Below are positions 8,599-17,734 of a stretch of 64,000 bases of DNA, piece after piece. The position numbers and the translations under genes were made by a program. How positions within the stretch are numbered: the stretch's first letter is position 1; the number at the start of each line of letters is the position of its first letter. This DNA is from Neobacillus niacini. GTDB lineage: Bacteria > Bacillota > Bacilli > Bacillales > Cytobacillaceae. Below the pieces are notes generated by a model. It saw only the letters and a program-made list of their open reading frames with translations. It was not told where the DNA came from and searched no databases. The stretch is taken from contig NZ_JAMBOB010000002.1 of assembly GCF_023715415.1 (NCBI RefSeq), positions 186,001 to 250,000 on the forward strand, read 5' to 3'.

Positions 8599-11500
8599 GT
8601 GAGAGCCATTATTAAAGGAAAATGGTTTATCCTTATTGCCTGGGTAGCAATGATTGCTGTGCTATTTATGGCTGCACCAAATATGGAAACCCTTGTCCGT
8701 GAAAAGGGGCAAATTAACGTTCCAGAAGGTTATTCATCAACACTCGCTGAAAAGATTCTTAAAGATGTCCAGTCGAGTGAAAACAGTGGGAATGAGCTGC
8801 AAACAGCGTTAGTCTTTCATAGCGATAAGAAGTTAACAAAAGAAGACTTTGCGAACGCAGAAAAAGCAGTTAACACGCTTGAGAAAAATAAGGAAGAACT
8901 CGGTATTACCTCGATTCTAACTCATTTTAATCAAGAAGAATTAAAGGAACAGCTAGTATCTGAGGATGGAAAAACCATTCTTGTTTCTGTAAATGTCATA
9001 GCAAATGACCGTGAAGGAAAAGAAATATCCAAAGCCTTATATGATGCACTTGATAATGTAGAGCTAGAACACTATTACACAGGAAACTGGCTAATTTCCG
9101 AAGACCTTGTAACTAACTCTCAAGAAGGTCTAAAGAAAACAGAAGGTATTACCGTTGTATTCATATTGTTCGTACTATTACTTGTGTTTAAATCAGCTAT
9201 TGCTCCGGTTATTCCATTAGTAACGGTAGGATTCAGCTATTTAGCTTCACAATCGATTGTTGCTATTTTAGTAGATAAGGTGGATTTTCCGTTATCAACC
9301 TTTACGCAAATTTTCTTAGTAGCAGTCTTATTTGGAATCGGTACAGACTATTGTATTTTGCTGCTTAGCCGTTTTAAAGAGGAAATGTCTAAGAATGATA
9401 ATGTAGTAGAAGCAATCGTTATTACCTACAAGAATGCGGGGAAAACGGTCTTTTTCAGCGGATTAGCCGTTATGATCGGATTTGCATCAATTGGTTTTTC
9501 AACCTTTGTACTTTATCAATCTGCAGCAGCAGTTGCAATTGGTGTAGCGTTATTGCTACTAGCCCTATTTACTGTTGTCCCATTTTTTATGGCGGTGTTA
9601 GGAAAGAAACTATTCTGGCCTTCAAAGGGTAAGCTTGAACATGGGGAAAGTAAGTTTTGGGGATTTGTTGGTAGTTTTGCTCTAGCACGTCCTTTACTTG
9701 CCTTGCTCATTGTGGCTGCTATTTCGGTTCCAGCTTTATTTACCTACGATGGAGATTTATCTTTTAACTCTTTAGAAGAGATAGGGGATGAATTTAATTC
9801 CATCAAAGGATTTAATCTCATTTCTGATGGCTTCGGTCCAGGTGAATCTATGCCTACTCAAATTGTCATTAAAAATGATGACGAAATGAATACTTCAGAA
9901 TATATCGCCATCACTGAAAAAATAAGCCAAGAGCTTAGTAAAATCAATGACGTAGATTCGGTTCGTTCTGTGACACGTCCAACAGGTGAAACCATTGATG
10001 ATTTATATATTTCTGAACAAGTTAAAAGTTTAGGTGATGGACTTGGGCAAGGAAATGAAGGTATTCAGAAAATTAGCAGTGGTCTTGCCGAGGCAGGAGA
10101 CCAGCTTTCTGCTAACCAGCCTAAAATGGAAGAAGCTGTAGATGGAATAGGCCAGTTAATTACTGGTACGAACCAGTTACAGTCTAGTATAGGAATTATT
10201 CAAGAAAACCTTGCTAAAATTGAAGATGGTTTGAATCAAGGTGCAGCTGGTACTACTAAAATAAAAGAAGGATTAACAGTTGTTAAATCTGAGTCTGCCA
10301 AAGTATTAGCAGGCAGCAAGCAATTGCTTGAAGGGTACAAACAAGCAGATAGTGGACTTGCGGCTCTTTCTGGAAACTACGAACAAGTAGCAAAGGGTAT
10401 TGGTGATTTACACGAAACCTTAGCGGCAACAAATCAATATTTTACAAATCTAGAAAGTCAATATAATGGGATTGAGGAAAATGGTAACTATCAAGCTATA
10501 AAAATGACCATTCAAGGTTCTCAGGTAGCAACAGCAGAATTAGCTGGGAGCTTAAATCAATTAAATGCTGGATTAAAAGGCGCACAAGATGGTATCAGTT
10601 TTGCTAATGGGAAATTCTCAGAAGCCATCGCAGGTCAGGAAGCCCTTGTGAAAGGAATGGAGGACCTTATAAATGGTCTAACAGAAATTGAATCAGGACT
10701 TTATACAATGGGCAAAGGCCAAGGACAAATTGTGGATGGACTGCCTCAATTTTCAAATGGTTTAAATAGTGTTAATAACGGTCAGCAGCAAATTATGACA
10801 GGTTTTCAAGACTTGGGTGGTCAAATTACGCAGTTGACAGATGGATTGACGCAAAGTGCTGATGGATTAAATCAAGTTTCTGATGGTTTGGAGTCTGCAC
10901 AAGAGTATTTAGATGGAGTAGGGAGCCAAAATAAAAATGGTTTTTATATCCCACAGGAGGTTCTAAACAGCAAAGATTTCGAACAAGTTCTAGATACTTA
11001 TATGTCAAAGGATCATAAAGTAATGACGATTGATGTGGTATTTAGCAAGAATCCGTACTCTAACGAAGCCTTAAACACAGTTCCGGAAATTAAGGAAACA
11101 GTTGAACGCGTGGTAAAGGGTACGAAGCTTGAAAATGCAGAAGTAGCAGTAGGTGGAGTATCAAGTATGCACCATGACCTTGATGAAATATCACAAGCGG
11201 ATTATTCACGGACCGTTGTGCTAATGCTGATAGGGATTACGCTTATTCTAATCATTCTATTCCGTTCCATCATAATGCCGCTTTATTTGATAGGGTCATT
11301 AATCTTAACCTACTATACTTCTATGGCCCTAGCAGAGGTTATTTTCGTAAACTGGTTAGGTTATTCAGGCATAAGCTGGGCTGTTCCATTTTTCGCATTT
11401 GTTATCTTAATAGCGCTTGGAATTGACTATAGTATTTTCTTAATGGACCGATTTAACGAATTTAAACATATGCCAGTAGAACAAGCCATCCTTATCGCAA

Positions 11501-11751
11501 TGAAAAAGATGGGAACTGTTATTATCTCTGCAGCAATCATTTTGGGAGGTACGTTTGCTGCTATGATGCCGGCTGGTGTTTTATCCTTGCTCCAAATTGC
11601 AGGTATCCTATTAATCGGACTTTCACTCTATGCACTCGTGATTCTACCATTGTTTGTCCCCGTCATGGTGAAAACTTTCGGGCAAGCAAATTGGTGGCCG
11701 TTTAGGAAAGATAACGATAGTGTTGTAGATCAACATTCTACACATATGTAA
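8599..11751 (+). CDS. MMPL/RND family exporter with YhgE-like repeat domain
   Basis: A 1050-residue membrane protein with two six-helix bundles. Each bundle carries the RND relay-type motif: FGIGTDYCILLLSRF in the first half and ALGIDYSIFLMDRF in the second. The first transmembrane helix is at residues 8-26. Between the bundles (about 475-790) is a long extracytoplasmic segment of near-heptad repeats with recurring Gly-Leu and Gln/Asn residues (for example DGLNQGAAG, NGLNSVNNG, DGLNQVSDG), as seen in YhgE-type and related proteins. It probably exports a hydrophobic substrate using the proton gradient. Start GTG 8599 lies 2 nt after marR. Substrate not predictable. Confidence 0.88.
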   Translation: MRAIIKGKWFILIAWVAMIAVLFMAAPNMETLVREKGQINVPEGYSSTLAEKILKDVQSSENSGNELQTALVFHSDKKLTKEDFANAEKAVNTLEKNKEELGITSILTHFNQEELKEQLVSEDGKTILVSVNVIANDREGKEISKALYDALDNVELEHYYTGNWLISEDLVTNSQEGLKKTEGITVVFILFVLLLVFKSAIAPVIPLVTVGFSYLASQSIVAILVDKVDFPLSTFTQIFLVAVLFGIGTDYCILLLSRFKEEMSKNDNVVEAIVITYKNAGKTVFFSGLAVMIGFASIGFSTFVLYQSAAAVAIGVALLLLALFTVVPFFMAVLGKKLFWPSKGKLEHGESKFWGFVGSFALARPLLALLIVAAISVPALFTYDGDLSFNSLEEIGDEFNSIKGFNLISDGFGPGESMPTQIVIKNDDEMNTSEYIAITEKISQELSKINDVDSVRSVTRPTGETIDDLYISEQVKSLGDGLGQGNEGIQKISSGLAEAGDQLSANQPKMEEAVDGIGQLITGTNQLQSSIGIIQENLAKIEDGLNQGAAGTTKIKEGLTVVKSESAKVLAGSKQLLEGYKQADSGLAALSGNYEQVAKGIGDLHETLAATNQYFTNLESQYNGIEENGNYQAIKMTIQGSQVATAELAGSLNQLNAGLKGAQDGISFANGKFSEAIAGQEALVKGMEDLINGLTEIESGLYTMGKGQGQIVDGLPQFSNGLNSVNNGQQQIMTGFQDLGGQITQLTDGLTQSADGLNQVSDGLESAQEYLDGVGSQNKNGFYIPQEVLNSKDFEQVLDTYMSKDHKVMTIDVVFSKNPYSNEALNTVPEIKETVERVVKGTKLENAEVAVGGVSSMHHDLDEISQADYSRTVVLMLIGITLILIILFRSIIMPLYLIGSLILTYYTSMALAEVIFVNWLGYSGISWAVPFFAFVILIALGIDYSIFLMDRFNEFKHMPVEQAILIAMKKMGTVIISAAIILGGTFAAMMPAGVLSLLQIAGILLIGLSLYALVILPLFVPVMVKTFGQANWWPFRKDNDSVVDQHSTHM

Positions 11752-11755
11752 CAAG

Positions 11756-11795
11756 AAGCAGCTCGCTGAAGATTTCAGCGAGCTGCTTTATTAGG
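11756..11795. terminator. Strong terminator between the MMPL and cupredoxin genes
   Basis: AAGCAGCTCGCTGAA pairs perfectly with TTCAGCGAGCTGCTT (15 bp, 3-nt loop), then TTATTAG. It ends the marR-mmpL operon and lies at the 3' side of the convergent cupredoxin gene. Confidence 0.85.
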
Positions 11796-12680
11796 TTATT
11801 CAACAATTACAGTACCTTTAAACATATTCATTCCACAGCTAAAGGTGTATTCGCCTTCTTTATCAGGTGTAAAGGTTAACTTTGTTGTACCTGCCTTTAG
11901 GTTAACGCTATCTAAATCAAAAGCAGGCATCATAAAGGTAGAGAAACAGCTATTATCACCTGGATTTGTAATATTTAATTCCACTAGCACGCCCTTTTTT
12001 ACTTTAATAACATTTGGCGAATAGCCAGTTGGTGTAATCATCATTTCAATTTTAGGTTTGGTTTCCTTCGTAATATCAAGTTCAGTTTGTTTTGGAGTGG
12101 TACTTGTATTCGTCTCTTGGGTTGCAGCTGCCTCACTCTCACCAGGAATCTTAACCAAATCACTGCTGTATAAAAACAAGAATATGGCAATGAGTACTAA
12201 TCCAGCGGATAAGATATTAAATGGTGAAATTCCTTTTGTATCAAGTGTAAGTTTTCCATTTGTGTCTACGATGATAAATAATAGGACGAGGCCAAGAATG
12301 ATTACATAAACACCTAGTAAAATTCCTAATATGATCGTAGGGTTATCGAACTGAAGAATAGCCCCTAGAAGAGCACCCATTATACCACTTACCACTCCAG
12401 ATGCTGACCCTGTTAAAATGGCAAGGATACCTATCGGCTGACCAGCAATAAAACCAAGAATAAAGCCTATTAACGTACCCAGTCCAACAGGGAAAAATAA
12501 TTCACCTGAAAGAATACCGCTAATATAACCAGCTAATAGTCCACTCATCATGGTTAGTACTGTTACGACTACCAGTCCAGATAAGGTAGCTAGCTTATTT
12601 TTATTACGATGTAAAAGGAAAATAGAAGACCCTGTCATTAAACTCATAATCACTATTGTGAATATCGATAACATATACAT
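11796..12680 (-). CDS. Membrane protein with C-terminal cupredoxin domain
   Basis: The 294-residue protein starts with about six hydrophobic, glycine-rich helices (residues 1-175, with repeated GxxxG-like patterns such as GLLAGYISGILSGE). A Thr/Glu/Ala-rich linker (about 180-205) follows, then an extracytoplasmic cupredoxin domain (about 208-294). Probable copper ligands are Cys in NSCFSTFMMPAFD and Cys with Met in CGMNMFKG, plus family Met/His positions. Soluble cupredoxin domains of this type occur in copper or electron-transfer proteins; fusion to this membrane region is less common. Start ATG 12680 has AGGGAG 8 nt upstream. The gene is monocistronic. Copper binding is inferred; function unknown. 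Confidence 0.78.
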   Translation of the reverse strand: MYMLSIFTIVIMSLMTGSSIFLLHRNKNKLATLSGLVVVTVLTMMSGLLAGYISGILSGELFFPVGLGTLIGFILGFIAGQPIGILAILTGSASGVVSGIMGALLGAILQFDNPTIILGILLGVYVIILGLVLLFIIVDTNGKLTLDTKGISPFNILSAGLVLIAIFLFLYSSDLVKIPGESEAAATQETNTSTTPKQTELDITKETKPKIEMMITPTGYSPNVIKVKKGVLVELNITNPGDNSCFSTFMMPAFDLDSVNLKAGTTKLTFTPDKEGEYTFSCGMNMFKGTVIVE

Positions 12681-12782
12681 TTATAAAACTCCCTAAAGTT
12701 AATAAACAACATATGAATATTATAAATGCTATGTATTGTATTTTTAGAGGCTTTTATGAACGTTTAATGAAATTTGGAGGAA

Positions 12783-12810
12783 AATAAAAAAGACGTCAGT
12801 AACGTCTGAT
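12783..12810 (-). terminator. Minus-strand terminator for the 44-aa gene
   Basis: On the minus strand AGACGT and ACGTCT pair around a 5-nt loop and are followed by TTTTTTATTTT. Confidence 0.6.
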
Positions 12811-12821
12811 TAAAAAGTAAA

Positions 12822-12956
12822 TTATTCTTTTTTTTCATGATCTAACGTGTTTTTATAGATTCTTTTTAAGGCTTCATTCTGCATTTTCATGAGTTCCAGT
12901 AAGTATTGCTTTTCCTCTTCTTCCTGTTCTATCTCATTCTTTTCATCATTTTTCAA
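12822..12956 (-). CDS. Small acidic/basic helical protein, 44 aa
   Basis: TTG 12956 is preceded at 4 nt by GAGGTGAT, a long perfect match to the Shine-Dalgarno consensus, which marks this start inside a longer open frame. The product is almost all Glu, Lys, Gln and Asn with a leucine/methionine stripe (QYLLELMKMQNEALKRI), so probably a single amphipathic helix. It has no membrane segment and no cysteines. A terminator follows. The upstream part of the same open frame overlaps the antisense of the proS T-box and is not coding. I do not recognise the family. Confidence 0.6.
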   Translation of the reverse strand: MKNDEKNEIEQEEEEKQYLLELMKMQNEALKRIYKNTLDHEKKE

Positions 12957-13049
12957 GGAAATCACCTCATTAACTACATTGTAACCTAATAGAGGTCCAT
13001 CATAAAGGGATGGAGAAGTGGAATTCAGAATAATTTTCCATAATAATAT

Positions 13050-13078
13050 TTGACATTTTTGTATCTGAAATATATAAT
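13050..13078 (+). promoter_or_regulatory. Sigma-A promoter of the proS T-box transcript
   Basis: TTGACA (13050-13055), a 17-nt spacer, then TATAAT (13073-13078): a perfect consensus pair. Transcription should start near 13085, just before the T-box stem I sequence. Confidence 0.85.
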
Positions 13079-13091
13079 TTTGAAAAAATAG

Positions 13092-13340
13092 TATTGAAAC
13101 TGTGATGAGGATTAGTAAAATGTAAATGGTCTTACAAAGAGAGGAAACCATTGGTGTAAGGTTTCTTAAGACAAACATTTGAACCTGCCTCGGAGTTCTG
13201 TATCGGATCATCTTGTTGAAGATACATGCGGATAAAATCCGTTATCATGTCGAGAGTATAAAGCATTTGCTTTATGAATTTAGGGTGGTATCGCCAGGTC
13301 TTGGTCCCTTTTTGGGGCCAAGGCCTTTTTATATTCAAAA
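13092..13340 (+). promoter_or_regulatory. T-box leader (proline) controlling proS
   Basis: Stem I begins with GTGATGAGGATTAGTA (near 13098) and contains the AGAGAG and GGTG conserved elements. GAA then CCT at 13184-13186 fits a proline specifier codon. The T-box sequence AGGGTGGTATCGCC (13282-13295) overlaps the terminator. In this class uncharged tRNA-Pro binds the specifier and the T-box bulge and prevents termination, raising ProRS synthesis when prolyl-tRNA is short. The consensus GGTACCGCG reads GGTATCGCC here. The whole 402-nt gap before proS is explained by promoter plus T-box. Confidence 0.9.
13297..13331 (+). terminator. T-box regulated terminator
   Basis: GGTCTTGGTCCC pairs with GGGGCCAAGGCC (12 bp with G-U pairs, T5 loop), then TTTTTAT. 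Its 5' arm follows the T-box sequence, as expected for a T-box attenuator. Confidence 0.88.
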
Positions 13341-13358
13341 AAATAATGAGGTGTCAAA

Positions 13359-14789
13359 ATGGCAAAGGAATTTGTAAAAGATGTTACCAGTATGGACGAG
13401 GATTTCGCCCAGTGGTATACCGATGTAGTAACAAAAGCAGACTTAATTGATTATTCAAGTGTACGAGGATCGATGATTATCCGACCTTATGGGTATGCCC
13501 TTTGGGATAATATAAAAAATGAATTAGACCGCCGAATCAAAGAAACAGGGCATGAAAATGTTTATATGCCTTTGTTTATTCCTGAAAGCTTATTGCAAAA
13601 AGAAAAGGATCATGTTGAAGGGTTTGCACCTGAAGTAGCTTGGGTTACACATGGCGGTTCCGAGGAACTGGCTGAACGATTAGTAGTTCGCCCTACATCA
13701 GAGGTTCTTTTTTGTGAGCACTATAGCCACATCATCCATTCTTACAGGGACTTACCAAAACTTTATAATCAATGGGCAAACGTTGTCCGCTGGGAAAAGA
13801 CAACTCGTCCATTCTTACGGACATTAGAGTTTTTATGGCAGGAAGGTCATACAGCACATGCGACGGATGAAGAGGCAATGGAAGAAACCATCAAAATGCT
13901 GAATGTATATGCAGCGATTTGTGAAGAGATTCTTGCAATTCCAGTAGTAAAAGGGCAGAAGACGGAAAAAGAAAAATTTGCTGGTGCGAAAGCTACTTTT
14001 ACAATTGAAAGCTTAATGCATGATGGAAAAGCACTACAGTCAGGAACTTCCCACCATTTTGGAACAGGATTTGCGGAAGCATTTAATATCCAATATACCG
14101 ATAAAGAAGGAAAGCTTCAGTATGTACACCAAACATCATGGGGCTTTACAACAAGAATTATTGGGGCGTTAATTATGGTGCACGGCGACGACCGAGGATT
14201 GGTAATCCCTCCAAAAGCGGCGCCAACTCAAGTGATGATTGTACCAATCGCACAGCACAAAGAAGGAGTACTTGATTTCGCCTATGATTTGAAGAAGTCA
14301 TTATCTGGCGTTGCTCGTGTAGATATCGATGCTAGTGATAAAAAGCCAGGCTGGAAATTCAATGAGTACGAAATGAAGGGAATTCCAGTACGTTTGGAAG
14401 TTGGACCAAAAGATATTGAAAACAAGCAGGTTGTATTGGTAAGAAGGGATACTTTAGAAAAAGTATTCGTTCCATTGGCTGAACTTGAAACAAAACTTGC
14501 AGAATTACTCGATGACATCCAATCCAATTTATATAATAAAGCTTTAAATCACCGTGAGGAAAGAACATCCGTTGCTTCAACACTTCCTGAACTAAAGGAG
14601 AAGCTTGAAGCAAAACCAGGCTTTATTAAAGCGATGTGGTGCGGAGAACTTGCTTGTGAGGAGAAAATCAAAGAAGATACAACAGCAACTTCAAGATGTA
14701 TTCCGTTTGAACAAGAACAAGTTTCAACTACATGTGTATGCTGTGGAAAAGAAGCTGACAAAATGGTTTATTGGGCAAAAGCATACTAA
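13359..14789 (+). CDS. proS: Prolyl-tRNA synthetase, archaeal/eukaryote-like type
   Basis: This enzyme charges tRNA-Pro with proline. The 476-residue length, the lack of the editing insertion found in the roughly 565-residue bacterial ProRS, and the C-terminal zinc-like Cys cluster (CGELACEEK ... [10 protein letters not shown], ending in Tyr) mark the ProS type 3 class. Class II motifs are visible: VRPTSEVLF and [23 protein letters not shown] (motif 2), and the [14 protein letters not shown] region (motif 3). GAGGTG precedes ATG 13359 by 6 nt. Expression is controlled by the T-box just upstream. Bacilli with this enzyme often carry a second, bacterial-type proS; that is not visible here. Confidence 0.95.
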   Translation: MAKEFVKDVTSMDEDFAQWYTDVVTKADLIDYSSVRGSMIIRPYGYALWDNIKNELDRRIKETGHENVYMPLFIPESLLQKEKDHVEGFAPEVAWVTHGGSEELAERLVVRPTSEVLFCEHYSHIIHSYRDLPKLYNQWANVVRWEKTTRPFLRTLEFLWQEGHTAHATDEEAMEETIKMLNVYAAICEEILAIPVVKGQKTEKEKFAGAKATFTIESLMHDGKALQSGTSHHFGTGFAEAFNIQYTDKEGKLQYVHQTSWGFTTRIIGALIMVHGDDRGLVIPPKAAPTQVMIVPIAQHKEGVLDFAYDLKKSLSGVARVDIDASDKKPGWKFNEYEMKGIPVRLEVGPKDIENKQVVLVRRDTLEKVFVPLAELETKLAELLDDIQSNLYNKALNHREERTSVASTLPELKEKLEAKPGFIKAMWCGELACEEKIKEDTTATSRCIPFEQEQVSTTCVCCGKEADKMVYWAKAY

Positions 14790-14800
14790 TATGAATTTTA

Positions 14801-14828
14801 GACTCTTCCATTTGGAAGGGTCTTTTAT
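14801..14828 (+). terminator. Terminator after proS
   Basis: GACTCTTCC and GGAAGGGTC pair around ATTT (one G-U), then TTTTATT. Confidence 0.75.
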
Positions 14829-14845
14829 TAAAAGGGGGAGACAGA

Positions 14846-15409
14846 ATGAAACCAAGTTTAAAAGAGTTTCCAGAGGAGTTTACTACAGAGAGATTATTGA
14901 TACGAAAACCCTTACCAGGTGATGGCAAAGCGGTATACGAAGCCATACAAGCATCACTAAATGAACTAAAGCCGTGGATGCCATGGGCTCATATGAATCA
15001 AACAGAGCAAGATGTAGAAGCTAATATACGCAATAGTATTGCTAAATTTATTACCCGAGAGGATTTACGCTTACATCTATTCAATAAAGAGACCGGTGAA
15101 TTTATTGGTTCATCAGGTTTGCATCGAATAAACTGGGATATACCTAAGTTTGAAATCGGATATTGGATAGATACTCGTTTTTCTGGCAGAGGGTATATTT
15201 CGGAATCAACTGATGCAATTACAAAATTTGCATTTGCAGAACTCAACGCTAAACGTGTTGAAATCCGTTGCGATTCCAAAAATATCAAAAGTCGTGTGAT
15301 TCCAGAAAAATTAGGTTTTACACTTGAGGGTATCTTAAAATATGACAGTATTTCGGTAGCAAGTAAGGAACCTAGAGATACCTGTGTTTTTGCAAAAATT
15401 ATAGAATAG
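14846..15409 (+). CDS. GNAT acetyltransferase, RimJ/RimL type
   Basis: The 187-residue protein begins with the RimJ/RimL hallmark TTERLLIRKPLPGDGKAVYEAI. It then has the acetyl-CoA fold: EFIGSSGLHRINWDIPKFEIGYWI, the pyrophosphate-binding region FSGRGYISESTDAITKFAF, and RVEIRCDSKNIKSRVIPEKLGFTLEG. Such enzymes acetylate ribosomal protein N-termini, antibiotics or small amines; the substrate cannot be told. Note that the usual NxxS of motif B reads DSKNIKSRVIPEKLGF, a small departure from N..SxxVxEKLGF. AGGGGGAGA precedes the ATG. It is monocistronic between two terminators. Confidence 0.88.
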   Translation: MKPSLKEFPEEFTTERLLIRKPLPGDGKAVYEAIQASLNELKPWMPWAHMNQTEQDVEANIRNSIAKFITREDLRLHLFNKETGEFIGSSGLHRINWDIPKFEIGYWIDTRFSGRGYISESTDAITKFAFAELNAKRVEIRCDSKNIKSRVIPEKLGFTLEGILKYDSISVASKEPRDTCVFAKIIE

Positions 15410-15423
15410 AAAATTATCTTAAA

Positions 15424-15454
15424 AAGAGTATCTAATACAAATTAGATACTTTTT
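15424..15454 (+). terminator. Terminator after the acetyltransferase gene
   Basis: AGTATCTAAT pairs with ATTAGATACT around ACAA and is followed by TTTTT. Confidence 0.8.
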
Positions 15455-15528
15455 TAAATTCACTAACTCGATAATATCGTTCTTACTAGGTATAAAGTAC
15501 TGATTCAAAGTATTCAAATATAATTGAA

Positions 15529-15544
15529 TGTGATTTACATCACT
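15529..15544. promoter_or_regulatory. Candidate Fnr/CRP-type box upstream of hmp
   Basis: TGTGATTTACATCACT matches the TGTGA-N6-TCACA consensus of Bacillus Fnr-type sites at 9 of 10 fixed positions. It is 68 bp before the hmp start, a position suited to activation under oxygen limitation. Confidence 0.6.
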
Positions 15545-15569
15545 TACTCCTTGTGCGAAATCTCATATA

Positions 15570-15589
15570 ATCACTATATAAATAGTGAT
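15570..15589. promoter_or_regulatory. 20-bp palindrome in the hmp promoter region
   Basis: ATCACTAT and ATAGTGAT are perfect inverted arms around ATAA, 23 bp before the hmp start. It could be a repressor operator overlapping the -10 region. It does not match the B. subtilis NsrR consensus I know, so the factor is unassigned. Confidence 0.45.
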
Positions 15590-15612
15590 AACCACATAAG
15601 GGAGTGTTAGTA

Positions 15613-16854
15613 TTGTTAAATCAACAAACAATTGAAATCATTAAATCAACGGTACCTGTTTTAGAAAAACATGGAGAAGCAATTACAACACGTTTTTATC
15701 AAATGATGTTTGGAAATCATCCAGAACTATTAAATATCTTTAACCATGCAAACCAAAAACAAGGAAGACAACAAAGGGCGCTTGCAGGGACAGTGTATGC
15801 GGCGGCACAATATATTGATAACCTTGAAGCGATCCTTCCTGTTGTTAAACAAATTGCTCATAAACATAGAAGTCTTGGAATTAAACCTGAGCATTATCCA
15901 ATTGTCGGCAAACACCTGCTATTAGCGATTAAAGATGTACTTGGTGATGCGGCAACAGATGAGATTATTAATGCCTGGGGTGAAGCATATGGAGTAATTG
16001 CAGATGCCTTTATCGGTGTTGAGGCAGAAATGTACGAACAAGCTGAAAAACAACAAGGCGGTTGGGATGGATTCCGAAGTTTTGTGGTTGACCGGAAAGT
16101 AAAAGAAAGTGATGTTATTACATCCTTCTATTTAAAGCCGGTAGATAACAAGGAAATTGCTCCATTCCTTCCGGGTCAGTATATTAGCATAAAACTTGAA
16201 ATCGATGGCGAGGAATTTACACATATTCGTCAATATAGCTTGTCTGATGCACCTGGCAAAGATTATTACCGCATTAGCGTAAAACGTGAAGCTGGAACAG
16301 CGAACCCTGATGGTATGGTATCAAATTACCTGCATGACGGTATAACAGAAGGAGAAATCCTAAATGTAAGTGCTCCAGCGGGAGACTTTGTCCTTGATAT
16401 TGAGAAAAGCACACCTGTAGTGTTATTAAGCGGTGGTGTAGGATTAACACCAATGTTAAGTATGTTAAAAACAGTGGTTGAAGTTCAGCCGGAAAGAAAT
16501 GTAACCTTCATTCATGCTGCGGCAAATGGAAATGTTCATGCACTTAGAGATGAAGTAGAAGCCCTTGCTTCGAAGGACAATGTGACCTCATTCTTCTTTT
16601 ATGATTCACCAACGGAAGAGGATCGAAAGAACAATACCTTCGATGTTGAAGGCTATGTGACACAAGAGTGGCTTGTAAACAACCTATCAAGTTTAGATGC
16701 AGACTTCTATTTCTGTGGTCCACTGCCATTTATGAAATCTATTAATACTTCTTTAAAGAATTTAGGGGTAAATGATGAAAGAATTCACTTTGAATTTTTT
16801 GGGCCAAAAGATAGTTTAGAAGAAAGTGTGAAGAAAGAACCGGTTTCCGTTTAG
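15613..16854 (+). CDS. hmp: Flavohaemoprotein (nitric oxide dioxygenase)
   Basis: Hmp oxidises nitric oxide to nitrate with O2 and NAD(P)H, protecting the cytoplasm from nitrosative stress. The 413-residue protein has an N-terminal globin (about 1-140; proximal His in [16 protein letters not shown]). A ferredoxin reductase-type FAD domain follows (about 155-260; [10 protein letters not shown]), then an NAD domain (about 268-400; [25 protein letters not shown]). TTG 15613 is chosen because GGGAG ends 8 nt before it; the in-frame GTG at 15604 overlaps that site. Upstream lie an Fnr-like box and a palindrome, consistent with oxygen/NO control. Monocistronic with its own terminator. Confidence 0.95.
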   Translation: MLNQQTIEIIKSTVPVLEKHGEAITTRFYQMMFGNHPELLNIFNHANQKQGRQQRALAGTVYAAAQYIDNLEAILPVVKQIAHKHRSLGIKPEHYPIVGKHLLLAIKDVLGDAATDEIINAWGEAYGVIADAFIGVEAEMYEQAEKQQGGWDGFRSFVVDRKVKESDVITSFYLKPVDNKEIAPFLPGQYISIKLEIDGEEFTHIRQYSLSDAPGKDYYRISVKREAGTANPDGMVSNYLHDGITEGEILNVSAPAGDFVLDIEKSTPVVLLSGGVGLTPMLSMLKTVVEVQPERNVTFIHAAANGNVHALRDEVEALASKDNVTSFFFYDSPTEEDRKNNTFDVEGYVTQEWLVNNLSSLDADFYFCGPLPFMKSINTSLKNLGVNDERIHFEFFGPKDSLEESVKKEPVSV

Positions 16855-16868
16855 GAACCGGTTTTTTT
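16838..16868 (+). terminator. Terminator overlapping the end of hmp
   Basis: AACCGGTTTCC pairs with GGAACCGGTT around GTTTA, then TTTTTTT. The 5' arm includes the last hmp codons. Confidence 0.88.
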
Positions 16869-16943
16869 ATGCGTTGAAAGTTTGATTACGCCACTAATTG
16901 TGATTAAATAAAAGGTAGAAATAGCCTGAAAGGATGAAGCTTT

Positions 16944-17720
16944 TTGAATAAGAATGTCATAAGGTCGGTTACCATGGTATCAGTATTTTTTTGCCTCCTC
17001 TGGCTAGTTGGACTTGGCTGGGCCGTAGCCGAATATTATGCAGGCAAGCCGGATAAAATCCCAGAGAAAACCGTTATTGAAAAGAAAGCAGAGAAAAAAG
17101 AAGGTATGCATATTGTTGCCTTAGGTGATTCCTTAACAAGAGGAACCGGTGATGAAACTGGAAAAGGCTATGTTGGTGTCCTTATGGACGAAATAAAGGA
17201 AAAATCAAAGCAGGAAGTGCGGCTAACGAATCTAGGTATTAGCGGACAAGTGTCTGACCAGCTAAAGGAGCAAATTCAGCAAACGGAAGTTAAGCGGCAA
17301 ATTCAAACGGCCGATATGGTTTTAGTCACAATGGGCGGCAATGATTTGTTCAGGGGTGGACAAGGTTTACTCGAATTTAATCCAGAAGACATTACTGAAA
17401 TCGAGAAGAATTTCCTTGAGAACATGAATTTTATTTTCCAGCAGATACGGACAAGTAATCCAAATGCAAATGTTTTCTGCATTGGCTTATATAACCCATT
17501 TATTGACTTAGATGATGGAAAAGAACTGTCAAAAGTAGTTCGTCATTGGAATTATCAGAGTGCCGAGTTAAGCGCCACTTTCCCGAAGATTGTATTTGTA
17601 CCAACATTTGATCTTTTTGAGCTGAAGGTTAATGATTATCTATACACTGACAAGTTTCATCCAAATACAAAAGGGTACCGTTTAATAGCTGAACGAGTGG
17701 CTTCATTGCTTACTTGGTAA
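16944..17720 (+). CDS. Membrane-anchored or secreted GDSL/SGNH esterase
   Basis: The 258-residue protein has an N-terminal hydrophobic segment (about 7-30) that acts as signal peptide or anchor, so the catalytic domain faces outside. All SGNH blocks are visible: nucleophile Ser in GDSLTRG, Gly in GISGQVSDQL, Asn in GGNDLF, and the Asp-His pair in DKFHPNTKGY. Such enzymes hydrolyse esters on lipids, glycans or peptidoglycan; substrate unknown. It resembles YpmR-type lipases of bacilli. TTG 16944 has AAAGGATG about 10 nt upstream. Only 14 nt separate it from the ABC ATPase gene, so it probably heads a three-gene operon. Confidence 0.85.
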   Translation: MNKNVIRSVTMVSVFFCLLWLVGLGWAVAEYYAGKPDKIPEKTVIEKKAEKKEGMHIVALGDSLTRGTGDETGKGYVGVLMDEIKEKSKQEVRLTNLGISGQVSDQLKEQIQQTEVKRQIQTADMVLVTMGGNDLFRGGQGLLEFNPEDITEIEKNFLENMNFIFQQIRTSNPNANVFCIGLYNPFIDLDDGKELSKVVRHWNYQSAELSATFPKIVFVPTFDLFELKVNDYLYTDKFHPNTKGYRLIAERVASLLTW

Positions 17721-17734
17721 GGAGACAGGCGAAG

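Noticed and set aside
10030..10920. DNA tandem repeat inside the MMPL gene
   Set aside because: The repetition is at protein level (heptad-like Gly-Leu-Asn/Gln pattern) with diverged codons; it is a structural feature of the exported domain, not a DNA repeat array.
12957..13338. Longer minus-strand open frames over the proS leader
   Set aside because: They run antisense through the sigma-A promoter and T-box of proS, have no ribosome binding site, and read as low-complexity sequence. Only the last 44 codons (12822-12956) have a proper start.
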